In this document: in pieces, positions 12,241 through 22,788 of the stretch | Layout of the letters: each line of letters begins with the position of its first letter | Position numbering within the stretch: the first letter of the stretch is position 1 | Assembly (NCBI GenBank): GCA_033439685.1 | Contig: JAUEDM010000002.1 | Location: 310,001-374,000 of the forward strand | Length of the DNA stretch: 64,000 nt | Reading direction: 5' to 3' | Source: Apodospora peruviana | Taxonomy: Eukaryota > Ascomycota > Sordariomycetes > Sordariales > Lasiosphaeriaceae | Program-made: the position numbers and the translations under genes | Notes under the pieces: generated by a model | Told to the model about the DNA's origin: nothing | Databases searched by the model: none | The model's input: the letters and a program-made list of their open reading frames with translations, nothing else

Positions 12241-13031
12241 CCAAGTCAAGAAAACTTTCCTCTGTCAGCGTTGGACAAAGGACTTATTATGCCCATATCC
12301 CCCTGGTTGTCTGTACTAATCTAGCATGTAGATACTACTATACTGCCTTGTATGAACGGTCACTTGGGGGGTTGAATCAGCTGTCGACGTGGTTATCACG
12401 CATGAGTTAACCACTGGCATAATACAATACATTTGGCCGCGGCCAGGCATATCAGGCCCCGAGGGACCCTCCCAAAAGGACCTACTCGTATTTCCAGAGG
12501 TACTGCTAAGCCATGACTTTATGATGGGATCCGTCTTGTTCTGGGCTTCAAGATCTGCCTTGATCCATTTAACACGTCGATTAACATCCCAAAGCCCATG
12601 AGACTTTAGTATAGTTGCCTCTTCGGCCTGTTTAACTGGTATCAGACACTGAGTTGCCTGATCCGACGAGCGAAGCGAGCTGAGAGCGCGGTTCATCGAC
12701 TACGTGAACAAATCCCTCCGGGTCAGAGGGGGATGAGGGCAGTTATGGCCCTACTAGCGTTGCCTTTAGGCCAAACCAGACCCATGAAAGCTCCTGGTAA
12801 TGTACCCATGACGCCAGGGAATTTGCCCTATTTGTCCCAAGGAGTTGCTTGGGCATTTTGCAGAGCCTGCGACCAAATCAAAGTTACTAGCATCGATGAC
12901 AAGCTCACCAAGCTTAATTCCCAAATCAGCGACCTGCAGCATGTTTTGAAGGACTTTAAGGACGGGTGGTCTTCTGTCGCTTGGATCCGGGTGTATCAAC
13001 CGGGCTCAATCGACGCGGGTCTCTTTCTAAG

Positions 13032-13355
13032 CTATTCCCGAAGCTCCTTATTCTGGCCCTCCAGCTGGCCCAGCCTAGCCTCGATGTTGGCGAGCTGTTG
13101 CTCCAAGCCTGCCGTGCTCGTGTTCACCCTCTTGTCTACCGTGTCGATCCTGTCGAGCAGGACCTTGATCTTGTCATCCTTGGCCTTTCCTTCACCGGCT
13201 TTGACTTGCTTGCGCCACTCCTCGGAGTACGGCATCTGTGCTGGGAACCAGTCGCGCTCAGTGAGGAAAACGGCTTGGATCAGTGCCTCAGCTTCTTCGT
13301 GCGCGATCTTCTTCATGTATCCGGATGACGCACACGTGGTAAGTTTCATATCCAT
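13032..13355 (-). CDS. Hypothetical small coiled-coil protein
   Basis: A 107-codon frame starting at an ATG with good context (GAAAATGGA). I do not recognise it. The first half contains a Trp/Pro-rich stretch (ERDWFPAQMPYSEEW); from about residue 60 a heptad-like helix DKIKVLLDRIDTVDKR...LEQQLANIEARLGQLEGQ predicts a coiled coil. A further coiled-coil-like minus-strand frame lies upstream at 13578-13787 and may be another exon or a fragment of the same decayed gene. Surroundings are repeat-rich, so a relic of a mobile element or dead gene is an alternative. Confidence 0.3.
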   Translation of the reverse strand: MDMKLTTCASSGYMKKIAHEEAEALIQAVFLTERDWFPAQMPYSEEWRKQVKAGEGKAKDDKIKVLLDRIDTVDKRVNTSTAGLEQQLANIEARLGQLEGQNKELRE

Positions 13356-14474
13356 TTTCTTTTTTAATTTTCGTTAGATTATATCTAATGTTTCTTCAGG
13401 TTAAACAATCAAATGATCGCACGTAAGAACCTGACAGCTTCGAAAAACGACGTGAACGCAACACTCTAACTGCTGTTCAACATACGCACCGGACAGCAAA
13501 TCGAAAACTTCCCCAGCAAAGTCTTGCAGATATATTGCTTCGATGGTAAGTAAGTACCCTCCAAGTACTTCCTATCTTTAAAACCTCTCTGACTTTTCTC
13601 TCTTCGCAGTCGTCGATATTTCCCGGTTGATGGAAGGGGCTTGGAGGTGTTCGGAAATTGTCGTAGTTGTTTCGCTTGTCTTCGCCAAGATCTCGGTGTT
13701 CTTGGACAAAATGTCCACGATTTTGGTGTTCGTCAGCAACTGCTCTTTTGCGATCTTCTCGTGATTAGTGGCAAGTTGTTTTATCAAAGCTTGATTCCCT
13801 TGGTTTAACGTTTGCTGTTGTTAGAAAAAACTTCGGCAAGTTGTTTTGTGTGCCGTCCTAAACGGACGAGAGAGGTTTTGAACTGCGTAAAAGATCATGA
13901 TTATTAGAGCTAATGCAAACACAGGAGCTCGAAAAAAATGGGCCATCAAGAAGAAGGTGCTGTACATGCTTCTGACAGTACTCCATAACACTAGTCCCAG
14001 CCCTATTTATTGATCATACGCGCTTGGTGCTTGGTCTGTCTGGACTACTAGCGTTACGTGGCCAGTAGTACTATTATCAACGACTTGACCACATTCTCTA
14101 TATGCCCGAACCGCCTTCCCTGTATGTCTGCACTCCCTATCTTACACAGTCGGCCTGACGGGCTCGCCATGTACGGCGGACGGACTGTTATAACATCCCT
14201 GGATCTTTTCGGTACCGGATCCGATGTAGATCTTAGGCTTATAGCCTTTTTGGTCCGATTTGAAGATGAGAATGTGAACCCCCCCAGCATTGGGCAGGGC
14301 AGGCCCTGGGAAGGTTATCAAAGAAGGCGATATTAGGTGCGGCAGCGGCTTGGATGACAGAAAGAAGACCAGGGGCAAAGGTAAACGAGGCCTGCGAGAA
14401 CAAACTCGAGACAAGTTCTGGACAGCTGGTGTTCACGATATTACTGACTTCAGTTTGCTATGGCCGCACGGCAC

Positions 14475-14645
14475 CCCTTACCGACGGATGAGAAGACAGT
14501 CGTCTGAGATGGCGGGAGTATTACCGCTCCGTATGTCTGGACTGCTCGAACGTTTCCAAGTCATGTCTCTGGTCGGTCAGAGTGCCGAGCCACGGTTGTA
14601 AGGATCTTGAATTTGACTACTTCGCGCCGATTAAGGGACATGACC
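14475..14645 (+). repeat. Coding-like relic, copy A (homologous to 28728-28905)
   Basis: Shares with 28728-28905 the blocks GATGAGAAGAC, CTCTGGTCGGTCAGAGTGC and GATCTTGAATTTGACT followed by CTTCGCGCCGATTAAGGG. Translated, both encode (M/F)..M(S/T)LVGQSA...DLEFD(Y/C)FAPIKG, but in this copy the two halves lie in different frames, so it is broken. The source protein is not recognised. Confidence 0.65.
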
Positions 14646-14992
14646 CGTTGTGGGCGGTCCTCGGTGGCACAAGGCGGCAAAGGTCATAGCGAACTTTCCA
14701 TGTTATTGTCATGATGTGACTTGGTTAGTGCTGTGATGGGGCATGGGGTCGGCTTTGGCTTTGCCGAGTTGGCGTTGGCGAGGGTAGTGATGATGGCGGA
14801 GGCTGATGCCTATAAAACCCAGGAGAAAATTGTTCCTAGGACGATTCGGGTCGGACGCCTTACTTGGACAATCCCCATAACAGCCATTAATGGCAAAGGG
14901 GGGCTTTTCTTAACTGTTGATATTTCGTAACCATTTGGAGAGGATCCTTCAACCGTTGAATTCCGAGAAGCAAAAGACTAGGGTCCACTTAG

Positions 14993-15275
14993 TTCATGCA
15001 TCCATGGCTTGGCATGTTGAAGCTATTCAAGACAGGAATTAGTATTAAGAGCACTCTGCCTTTCTGTCATACTGGCTTCCCTAAGGTACCGCCCTCTGTC
15101 GCCGACAAAATGACTTCGTCGATTCCAATTGTTGTCGGCAAAACTCTTCCCTATTCAACAAACATCGTCAACTTCTACAATCATCCATCGATTCATCAAC
15201 AACAATCCAGCCATCAACCGTCGAATAGACTCAACAACTTGGCTATCTTTCCTTTACAGCAGCCAGTCCGTTGCG

Positions 15276-15306
<31 letters not shown>

Positions 15307-15450
15307 GCGGTGGCGGCGCGACCGTACCACACAAGCCGTGTTCAATCCGCCATAACAAGTCGAATTTAGTTCACCACAAGAAGCAGGGTTTAATCCACTA
15401 GAACGAGGACGACGGCCGCGTACCCGCAACACACACACAAGGCTGGGTAG
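14993..15450 (+). repeat. HET-upstream shared region, copy A (homologous to 47149-47570)
   Basis: Aligned in order with 47149-47570: CCATGGCTTGGCATG; CTTTCTGTCAT-like; a 30-base block (15122-15151 versus 47265-47294) identical at 26 positions; CAACTT..ATC blocks; CAGCCAGTC/GTAGCCAGCC; a CGACGACGGCGG/GACGGCGACC segment followed by GCGCGAC; and AATCCAC, GACGGCC, CGC and ACACACAA near the end. It ends about 550 bases before the HET gene at 16002. No conserved frame is evident, so it is probably shared upstream or mobile DNA. Confidence 0.6.
15281..15307. repeat. CGA trinucleotide microsatellite
   Basis: About nine consecutive CGA units followed by GCGG/TGGCGG. It lies inside the HET-upstream shared region; the other copy has only a short GACGGCGACCG in the same place. 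Confidence 0.85.
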
Positions 15451-15858
15451 TGGTTACAAGGAAAACATGGTCGTGGTGGCGTGCCTCGAATGGTCTGCAC
15501 AGCAAAGGTGAAATTGGGGGAAGAAAACCCTCAACTCAAGATACCTAAGATACGCAACCAATTTGGAGCAGCAAGCAAAGTTGAAGATTTGTATTGGGGT
15601 TTGAAGCTAACTATGTCACGGGCTAACAAGAGACGCATTAACTGTCTAACAAAAGACGCTGTTCAAGTGTACACCACGAGCTTGGGGATAAACGATCGGG
15701 TGCTACAGGATGGGAATCGTACGATGGAGCAGACAGAATTGGGGCCTACAAGATCACGGCAGACAAGACCAGTTACACTGCACCGGCATGTACGACGCGG
15801 GCATTTGACGATAAATAAGGTAACCACACTCCCTACAACCTGAAGCAAACCCCCTCCC

Positions 15859-15859
<1 letters not shown>

Positions 15860-15889
<30 letters not shown>
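15860..15889. repeat. 30-base poly-C tract
   Basis: Thirty consecutive C residues, just over 100 bases upstream of the HET start codon at 16002, preceded by CCCCTCCCT. Length in an assembly of such a run may be inexact. Confidence 0.9.
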
Positions 15890-15890
<1 letters not shown>

Positions 15891-16001
15891 TCATTTTGCA
15901 TTCGTTCCATCGAGTAGCACAAGCTTCTCCTCCACCCCATATATTTTCGGCCCAGCCCGGATCTTCAGTCAAGAAGTCTTTGATCATCCCCCTTTCAGAT
16001 C

Positions 16002-18875
16002 ATGGCGAATGCAAGGCAACACGGTGATGAAAACAATGGCTGCTACATCTGCGAGAGTGGGCTATTCATCTTTGACTGGGGCTGGCGCAAGCCTGGCAAA
16101 AACGAAACGCGGCAGCTTAGCCGGACTCTATCAGCCCAGCTTTTCCACCAAGACTGCAAAAATTGCAACGCTGAGGCCAGTACGAGCAAAGATTCTGACC
16201 TCTGCGCCTTCTGTCAACACCTGCGCCTCCGACACTTGCTTCGCTGTGTGGACCGAGACGAGCCGCCAATGCATGGGACGTTCGTGAAGTTCTGCCGGGT
16301 TGAGGATATCCCGGAGCGAGTGCCTTTCTGCTCATTCTGCCGTCTGGTTGTGCGCACAGCCCTCCCGTATCGATATTTTTCTGACATCGCAAGCCCCGCG
16401 GACTTCAGTGACGTGATCGCCGCCATCTCGGTTGGCAGGAAGTTCCTCTCGACAAGGGTTCAATATCCTCGTGGAACCTGGAGAGGAGGAAGAACGATTT
16501 ACTTCGACGATGAACTGTCGGTGTCGAAGCAGCCTCGGAAGACGATGGAGGAAAGGCAGCCTCGGGGGAGGATGATCGGTGCTATTCGACCTCCGCAAGC
16601 TGAAGCACTGGTCGGGAGCCATGTAAATTGGACTCTCGGGTTGCGCTGGCTGGAAGACTGTCGCAAGGACCACGAGGAGTGCACCCGCGAGAGAACTGGC
16701 AGTCTCCCGGTCGGTTTCCGGCTCATAGACGTCAACAGGCGGTGTGTCGTGGAACCACAGGCAAATTTCCATTATGTCGTCCTTAGCTACGTTTGGGGCC
16801 GGCATCCCGACCCGACCAAGCTTTTTGCCACCAGGTCGAACAGGGAGAGACTGAAGATCGATGGCTCCCTTTCAGTTCTTGATCTGCCCAAGACGGTCGA
16901 GGACGCAATCCAAGCCTGCAGACAGCTCGGCGAAGGTTACCTTTGGATCGACCGTTTCTGCATAATCCAAGACGACCTCGAGGACAAGGGTCGTCAGATC
17001 AGCGCTATGGCTACCATATATTCTCTGGCCAAGTTCGCCCTCATCATCACCGACGGCGACAGCGACAGCGGCATTGCAGGCATCAGCCGCGAGAGGACGC
17101 AGGCCCAGATGCGCGAGCAGATATCCGGGTTTCGCTTCATCAGCGAGCCAGCCGGGTGGCGCGAGATCATCGGTGATGGGTCTGTCTGGTCGACACGCGG
17201 GTGGACATACCAGGAAGCCGTCCTCCCTCATAGAAAGCTCTACCTCAGCGAGTCCCAGGCCTTCTTTGAGTGCGCCACTCACGTGGCCGACGAGCGTGAG
17301 TTGCTCCAACAGGCCATGTACTCACCTCATGGACTCAACAATCATCATTGGAATCCTCTCTACTACACATTCTACAGTCACCTAAATGGCTACCGTGCAA
17401 GGTCACTCACAAACCCTGACGATATTTACAACGCCATCGATGGCGTCGCCAGTGCTCTGTACGGCGGTTTTCAATCTTTGCTGTCAGGACTGCCACGACA
17501 AGAATTTGACGAAGCTTTGCTGTGGTGTTTAGATGAAAAAATTAACTCAACCCTCCAAGGCGCCGCTTTCAACGGGTCGAGTCCTAGCTGGTCATGGTCG
17601 TCGACAGACAGAGATATCGCCTTGCTGAATGACACAAACCGGCGTAGCATTGACTATTGTGACACTCTCACTGCATGGAGCCTTATCAACCAGCACGGAA
17701 ACTCCCTCGAGAGCGTGAGAACAATGCCCGGAGGGAAGCCGCTCAGCCACTTCCAAGAGAACCAGGACAGCTGTGACTGCTGCCGCGACCACTGGTTCAA
17801 GGCCGAAAAAGTCGCCGAGAGACTCCTCTTCTCCGTCTTGGCGTGGAGTCAAGGGTGCATCAACCGCCCATGCCCCTTCGCCCAACCCCACGAGACTACT
17901 TTCGCTGCGACGCGAGCCAACATACGTGCTCGATGGTCCTGCCACCACCGGTACTGGCTAGAGGCATTGCAAGACGTCGTCGCCACATCCCCCACCGAGA
18001 CCAATGTCTCCCCGTCCCCTTCCCCGTCCAGCGCCAGCACTGTGCTCGCGTCCGTCCAATCCGCCTTCTTCCGGCTGCAAAGATCCGGCCAACGAAATAA
18101 AATGTCAGGACGCATTGTCTTCGACGACCTCTGTATCACCCACGCCAACGGCCAGTCGGCGGGACTTTTAATAGCCGGTGATCTTGTCTTCGATCTTGGC
18201 CTGGATATCACCGCTAAAAGCACGTTCGAGTTCATTGCACTGTCTATCGGCACTTCGGATAGCATTGTTCTTCCAGATGGACGGGTCGAACTTATTGCGA
18301 AGTGGGAGATTGGTTCTGCCGGGGACATAGAAGAAGTGGAGGACGAAGAAGACGAGGACGAAGAAGACGAAGACGGCGAGCCTGATTTTGCATCCCCCAG
18401 TTCACGGTCCGGCACTGAAGAGGCGACGCAGTCAGCGGGGGAAGGCGAGCAACAGGAGGAAGAAATCCCGCTGGGTTTAGCACTGGAGTGGGAGACAAAC
18501 GTGGCTTGGTCCCAGCCAAACCTGGGGAGTGCGGAAGAACCACATCGACGGGGAAACACCTGCGTCCAGCCCGGGCCTGGACCAGAGTCTTTGACTGAAC
18601 CATTTTCAGAGCCGGAGCCGCCATACTTAGATTCTGAGGTTGAGTTGGGCGTTACCTCTCCACGGCCATTGGACCGCTTTATAAGCAGTGAAGAACTCCA
18701 GAAGCTGACGTTCCGCGACGGCGCGGGCAAGCTTTTGTACCCACTCCCTGTGGTAAACGTCATGATGGTGGAGCGAACAGGAGAGAAGTCGGTGCGCCGG
18801 ATAAGCGTTGGTTGGATATATCTTACTTCTTGGATAAGAGCTGAGCCCAAGTTCGGGACTGTCTTTCTAGAGTAG
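16002..18875 (+). CDS. HET-domain protein with N-terminal CxxC pairs (large, intronless)
   Basis: A 957-aa heterokaryon-incompatibility domain protein in one exon. N-terminus: Cys pairs C14-x2-C17, C52-x2-C55, C68-x2-C71 and C110-x2-C113, a zinc-ribbon-like pattern common ahead of HET domains. HET domain about 256-410: HYVVLSYVWG, DLPKTVEDAI, YLWIDRFCIIQDD, then STRGWTYQEAVLPHRKLYL. The C-terminal half is variable; about residues 770-795 form a run of Glu/Asp (EEVEDEEDEDEEDEDGEPDF). HET domains are TIR-related effectors of non-self recognition and cell death when activated; cytosolic location is inferred from lack of signal or membrane segments. Its specific trigger is unknown. The ATG at 16002 follows a C/T-rich leader. 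The second HET gene at 48006 has the same layout but a shorter C-terminus and one intron. Confidence 0.92.
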   Translation: MANARQHGDENNGCYICESGLFIFDWGWRKPGKNETRQLSRTLSAQLFHQDCKNCNAEASTSKDSDLCAFCQHLRLRHLLRCVDRDEPPMHGTFVKFCRVEDIPERVPFCSFCRLVVRTALPYRYFSDIASPADFSDVIAAISVGRKFLSTRVQYPRGTWRGGRTIYFDDELSVSKQPRKTMEERQPRGRMIGAIRPPQAEALVGSHVNWTLGLRWLEDCRKDHEECTRERTGSLPVGFRLIDVNRRCVVEPQANFHYVVLSYVWGRHPDPTKLFATRSNRERLKIDGSLSVLDLPKTVEDAIQACRQLGEGYLWIDRFCIIQDDLEDKGRQISAMATIYSLAKFALIITDGDSDSGIAGISRERTQAQMREQISGFRFISEPAGWREIIGDGSVWSTRGWTYQEAVLPHRKLYLSESQAFFECATHVADERELLQQAMYSPHGLNNHHWNPLYYTFYSHLNGYRARSLTNPDDIYNAIDGVASALYGGFQSLLSGLPRQEFDEALLWCLDEKINSTLQGAAFNGSSPSWSWSSTDRDIALLNDTNRRSIDYCDTLTAWSLINQHGNSLESVRTMPGGKPLSHFQENQDSCDCCRDHWFKAEKVAERLLFSVLAWSQGCINRPCPFAQPHETTFAATRANIRARWSCHHRYWLEALQDVVATSPTETNVSPSPSPSSASTVLASVQSAFFRLQRSGQRNKMSGRIVFDDLCITHANGQSAGLLIAGDLVFDLGLDITAKSTFEFIALSIGTSDSIVLPDGRVELIAKWEIGSAGDIEEVEDEEDEDEEDEDGEPDFASPSSRSGTEEATQSAGEGEQQEEEIPLGLALEWETNVAWSQPNLGSAEEPHRRGNTCVQPGPGPESLTEPFSEPEPPYLDSEVELGVTSPRPLDRFISSEELQKLTFRDGAGKLLYPLPVVNVMMVERTGEKSVRRISVGWIYLTSWIRAEPKFGTVFLE

Positions 18876-20599
18876 TAGTCGATGACGCATTATCTCTTAC
18901 AAATGACCCGGTTGAATGTCTGAGGTATCCTACCAGTCAGGGCTTCGTATAAGATAATTGTTTAGCCAGACTGTCCATGTGTATGACCATACCCTAAGTG
19001 GCTCTGGAGAATCAGGACGACTAGGTGGAGGACGCATGGAACGTGAACGTTGGGAAGACCTACTGGCAGGAGAGTACTGTGAAGGAGTACGACGGGGAGG
19101 TGGTTAGGGGTGATGGTGAAGGAGGAGAAGTGACCTACTAGAGTGTCGGACTCGGTGAGTAATTATCGCTTCTCCCACAACCTCAACATCGGCCATATTA
19201 TCCGTATCGCGCTCGTCCTCCGTAGTATGGCCCTAATATATACTACCGACAAGCCTCCGGGCAAATTCGAAACAGGCATTATAACTACACTAAGGCAGTT
19301 TCGGGTTAGAAAAGGGCTTAAATTAATTGCTTAAACCCCGCTTTCGCCAGCTAAAACCAAAATTAAAGGATTAAGATACTTTATACCTTCGTAAGGACGT
19401 TTTACATTAGAATAAGTTCTTTATTAAGGTAGAAGCTGGTAGTTTATATAGTTTAATAAGGAAGTTTAAGTAGGTCGAGTTTCTAGTTATTTCCTCTAAG
19501 AGTAGGATAGTAACTTTAACCCGGACCGAGCATTATTTATGCTGTAAACTTAAGATACCTATCAGATGGAAAGGATGCCTGTCAGAAAGGAATGCTGAGT
19601 GTGGTCACGTAGAGGTCAAAGGATCTAGACAAAGGAGTTAGGGAAACCCCAAGGGACTAGGAAAGGCCCAAAGGAGCTGGCGCAGCCAGCTCAACCAGGT
19701 TGAACTATCTAAGACCTACGAGTAGATTTGTCACTATAAACGAGTATATGAACTAGGAATCTAGCCTCCCAAGATTCTGGGGAGGAAGAGGAGACAATCA
19801 TGGAATAAATCCTCATAAAATCAACGAATCCAATGTGCATCGCTTCTGACATCTTCGTCCTTCCGGCTCTGCAGTTTTCTTTTTCTTTCTTTCTCGGGAG
19901 AATGAGCTCGCTAACAAACTTGCTGGTGAGTTGGGCATTATTTTGTTAGGCTGAGACACCAACTGGCTAACTCTGGTCGACCTATAACCCTGACCGGACC
20001 AGGCTGCGTACTTCAAGTTCAATGTTATCTCAAATTCAACTCACACAATGGCAAGTACACCCCCTTTACCGATGTCAAATATGACTACCGTACATACCTA
20101 CTTGATTACATTGAGAGAGGCAACTAGAGGTCAAGGGAGCTGAAGATGGACCATCTCTGAACATCAGTCTTGATGATATAAACGATCCAGTAAGTACCCT
20201 TGGCCGCGGGACCCGGCACAACTTCCCCCTATCCCGAGCCTGACGAGAAATGTAAAGCACCATGTCTCAAGCGTTAGCCGCAACAAGAGTCGATAAAAGG
20301 ACCTGCACCTCGGGTCCTCGGATGTTAACTTGCTCGGTAGGATCTAGGAGGAAAAGACAGCAAGTTGTTCTTCATTAGCCACAGCTCGGATGCCTTCTGG
20401 TTGAAGCCCTGACTCAGGAGAGCACGTCGGCTGATCCAGGAGTCAGATCTGAGAACGCACAGTGTGACATCCGCTATCTCTCAGGAGTAGAAAACATATC
20501 TCGCAACTCGCTGGCGACCAGGGAGGCCCGTGCCTGACCAGGAAAAACTATATGACATGTTTGGAGGTTGAGACACATAGGTAATCAGATACTTTCCTA
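18876..20599. other. Intergenic with AT-shifted repeat relic
   Basis: No gene seen in 1.7 kb. It contains the degraded repeat copy at 19245-19550 and, after it (about 19555-19800), a purine-rich segment without open frames. The rest shows only short, stop-rich frames. Confidence 0.45.
19245..19550 (+). repeat. Dispersed repeat, copy B, RIP-like decay
   Basis: Counterpart of 11855-12240 in the same orientation. Many positions that are C or G in copy A are T or A here (for example CCAAGGACC against TTAAAGGATT), and the block is rich in TTAA/TATA and stop codons. This pattern fits RIP, though I have not computed RIP indices. Confidence 0.6.
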
Positions 20600-21382
20600 T
20601 CACGACAGAGCCGCAATAGCTTGCTCAATAGCCAGCCCATAAAACTCCAGTCCGTCCTCAATCATCAACGCCTCGTACATGAGAATGCTGTCACTCTGTG
20701 CCTTGACTTTCTGCGCGTACGCCAGAAGCGCAGCACGCAGGGTTACCAGATCGGGATAGGCGCTGCTGCCCTTGAAGGCCACCAGCGCCGGCGCGACGCT
20801 GGTCGTGAGAATGTCGTTCAGGGCGCCTAGGTTGCTCTGCAAGATGGCAAAGTGCGTCATGCTGGTTCCCATGACGTCCACGCTGCCGTACGACGCCCTG
20901 TTGTCGTAGTGCGCCGTCGACCACTGCGCCCAGGCGTTGGTCGCGGCGTGCAAGCCGTCCGCGGCGCTGTTCGTCGACAGGACCTCGTCGGCCAGACCGG
21001 CATATAGGGGATTGGTTGTCAAGCCTTGGAAGATGGCCGTCACGGCCTTCATGCCGGCGTAGAAGAGGGCTTGCTTGGCCGCTTGCGTTGCCACCCAGCG
21101 GCCAAAGGCGACGGCTCCCTGGACGATGGCCTGTTGTGCTGCATTTGCTCCGGCCGTCGTGCCGCTGGCCGTCATGTCGAAGACGGGGACCTTGGACGCA
21201 GACTGTGCTGCTGCGGTACCGCCACCCCCTTCGCCGGCTGTTTCGGTCGCCTCCGGGATTGTGTCCTCACCCACTTCTGGAGCCACCTCAGGAATGGTAT
21301 CAATCACGTTGGGAATGATCTCAGGGGCGGCATCGGTGACCGCCTCGGCGATGATTGGGATAAGTTCCAGAAGGAACGCCAT
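20600..21382 (-). CDS. Unrecognised protein, paralogue of the 23578-24504 product
   Basis: 260 aa, one exon; start set at the ATG at 21382 (MAFLLELIPII) because the longer frame adds only unrelated sequence. I do not recognise a named family. Layout: an acidic, Pro/Ala-rich N-terminal region with repeated I-P-E motifs (PEIIPNVIDTIPEVAPEV), a Gly/Ala linker, a hydrophobic helix at about 95-120 (FGRWVATQAAKQALFYAGMK), and a C-terminal all-helical domain (about 140-260). That domain aligns with the product of 23578-24504: NAWAQWSTAHYDNRASYGSV against NTWLKWQAANYANRESYGNI, then a similar LQ.....L....L.P.L...K pattern. No signal peptide. The gene diverges from the 22249 gene with 866 bases between starts. 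Function unknown; a membrane-active helix is an inference only. Confidence 0.72.
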   Translation of the reverse strand: MAFLLELIPIIAEAVTDAAPEIIPNVIDTIPEVAPEVGEDTIPEATETAGEGGGGTAAAQSASKVPVFDMTASGTTAGANAAQQAIVQGAVAFGRWVATQAAKQALFYAGMKAVTAIFQGLTTNPLYAGLADEVLSTNSAADGLHAATNAWAQWSTAHYDNRASYGSVDVMGTSMTHFAILQSNLGALNDILTTSVAPALVAFKGSSAYPDLVTLRAALLAYAQKVKAQSDSILMYEALMIEDGLEFYGLAIEQAIAALS

Positions 21383-22248
21383 GGTAATGAATGAGCGGTA
21401 CTGCACAATTTGGTGTATGCGTTCCGGACGAGTGCACAAGAGAGACTTGACGCCTTTGTTGCGGGAATGTTCAAGATGCAAACGGAGAATGAGTTAAGAA
21501 GGGACTGAAGGGATGCGTTGTTGTTCCCGGTTTGAGGAAGCTCGGTGAGTTGCTTCCACGATGTACCAGGGATTCTTATAGGAAGATGATCAGGCAACAC
21601 ATCGCGAAGGTTCTCGTCCTCAGGTGGGAGCTTTCCTAGATTGCAAACTGACCAAAACTCCCATGGCCAATATCTTGAATCACATTGAAAGTTCTAGACT
21701 CTACCGTCGTCCGGGATTGATGCCAAACTCGCGCAATCTTCTTCCTCGCTCGCACACAGCTCCGGCTCCCTGGTTGAGAATGAGTCCAGACCATCACGGT
21801 CGGCGCGCCGTGGCGCATCAATGTTGGATGATTGCCAGCTGAAGAGGCTCCTTTCGTCTCTGTCTCATACCCGAATTGTCAACACACCCCACGTGGCGTC
21901 TCGAAATCAGCTGAACAGGGAGCGGTGCGGCCGCGTGGTGTCAACTGCACCGGCCGGCAGTACACAAACCATTCGGGTCTAGACGGGCGTTCTGAGACAC
22001 AGCTGGAAAATCTTCAATAGTCCAATGTTCCCAGATCACTCAGCTGCATACGGATATAACTCGCGCACTTTCCAGACCATCACCTCCAGTGAGCAGCTGA
22101 AATTCGCCGACGGCTGCCTCCAAGTTCCGACAAACATCCTTTACCCAGGTCGTCGTCAACTCTGTCACACCGCCTCCATCTATCGATCATCACTGCGCTT
22201 TGACATTTGTCGAACACGCCCCTTGAAGTCCGCAAATCCAGCACCAAC
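21383..22248. promoter_or_regulatory. Divergent promoter region of two unknown genes
   Basis: 866 bases between the start codons of the 20600-21382 (minus) and 22249-22788 (plus) genes. It holds no convincing frame. A shared promoter is inferred from geometry only; I see no specific motif. Confidence 0.35.
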
Positions 22249-22788
22249 ATGTCTCTGTCAACCATCGAGGAGTGGCTGGAGGAAGAGGGGTTACAGAATC
22301 AGAACCTCGGTCACTATATCGACAGCGCGGATGGAGATCTCGACGGCCCATCACAACTTGCTCCAGAACCAACCATCGACGGTATCGACGGGTTGTCCGA
22401 CGACGGCAGTTTGCCAGAGATCGACATTGGCGCCGATCCCGAGCCCAAAGCGAACGCCCCCCTTGAATCCAAGATTGACAAACCGGGCCCGAACAAACTT
22501 CGCAACGCCCACGGCTTGCCTGACCGCGTGGTGAAGGCGCTCTTGCAACTTCAGGCGTCCATCTCGGACGTTGACAAGTCGGTCGCAGAGGTTGGGGGCC
22601 AGGCTGGAGGCTGGTGGACACGTGTGCGGAAAAACATCATGGAGCGGAACTACGCAGCGGCCAGGTCTGAGATTAACCAGTTCTTGGTCGGCGTCGCGCC
22701 CGGAGCAGTCGGACCTGGTCAGCAAAAGCTCGTCGAAAGCCTAAAGGGGTTGGAGAACCGCTTGGTGGCGGAGAAGGGCTTGGCGTGA
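22249..22788 (+). CDS. Unrecognised small acidic protein
   Basis: 179 aa, one exon, ATG at 22249 in good context (CCAACATGTC). The N-terminal half is acidic and low-complexity (WLEEEG, DSADGDLDG, DDGSLPEIDIGADPEP). From about residue 85 (NKLRNAHGLPDRVVKALLQL) the protein becomes helical, with a WWTRVRKNIMERNYAAARSE segment and a hydrophobic FLVGVAPGAVGPGQQKLVES stretch. No known domain recognised. It sits between two paralogous genes, 866 bases from one start and 789 bases before the other, and runs in the same direction as the second. The Gly/Ala-rich hydrophobic turn resembles in style the helices of its neighbours, but I could not align it with them. Confidence 0.6.
   Translation: MSLSTIEEWLEEEGLQNQNLGHYIDSADGDLDGPSQLAPEPTIDGIDGLSDDGSLPEIDIGADPEPKANAPLESKIDKPGPNKLRNAHGLPDRVVKALLQLQASISDVDKSVAEVGGQAGGWWTRVRKNIMERNYAAARSEINQFLVGVAPGAVGPGQQKLVESLKGLENRLVAEKGLA

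Larger units (their letters stand above)
11223..14470. other. Intergenic with repeat relics, no firm gene
   Basis: Apart from the repeat copy at about 11855-12240 and the small coiled-coil frame at 13032-13355 (listed separately), this stretch has only short broken frames. A minus-strand run of open fragments between about 12316 and 13787 may be the remains of one decayed gene, but the pieces cannot be joined by plausible introns. Confidence 0.4.

Noticed and set aside
17849..18850. 333-codon minus-strand frame opposite the HET gene
   Set aside because: Long Ser run comes from reading the Glu/Asp run backwards; shadow of the HET coding sequence.
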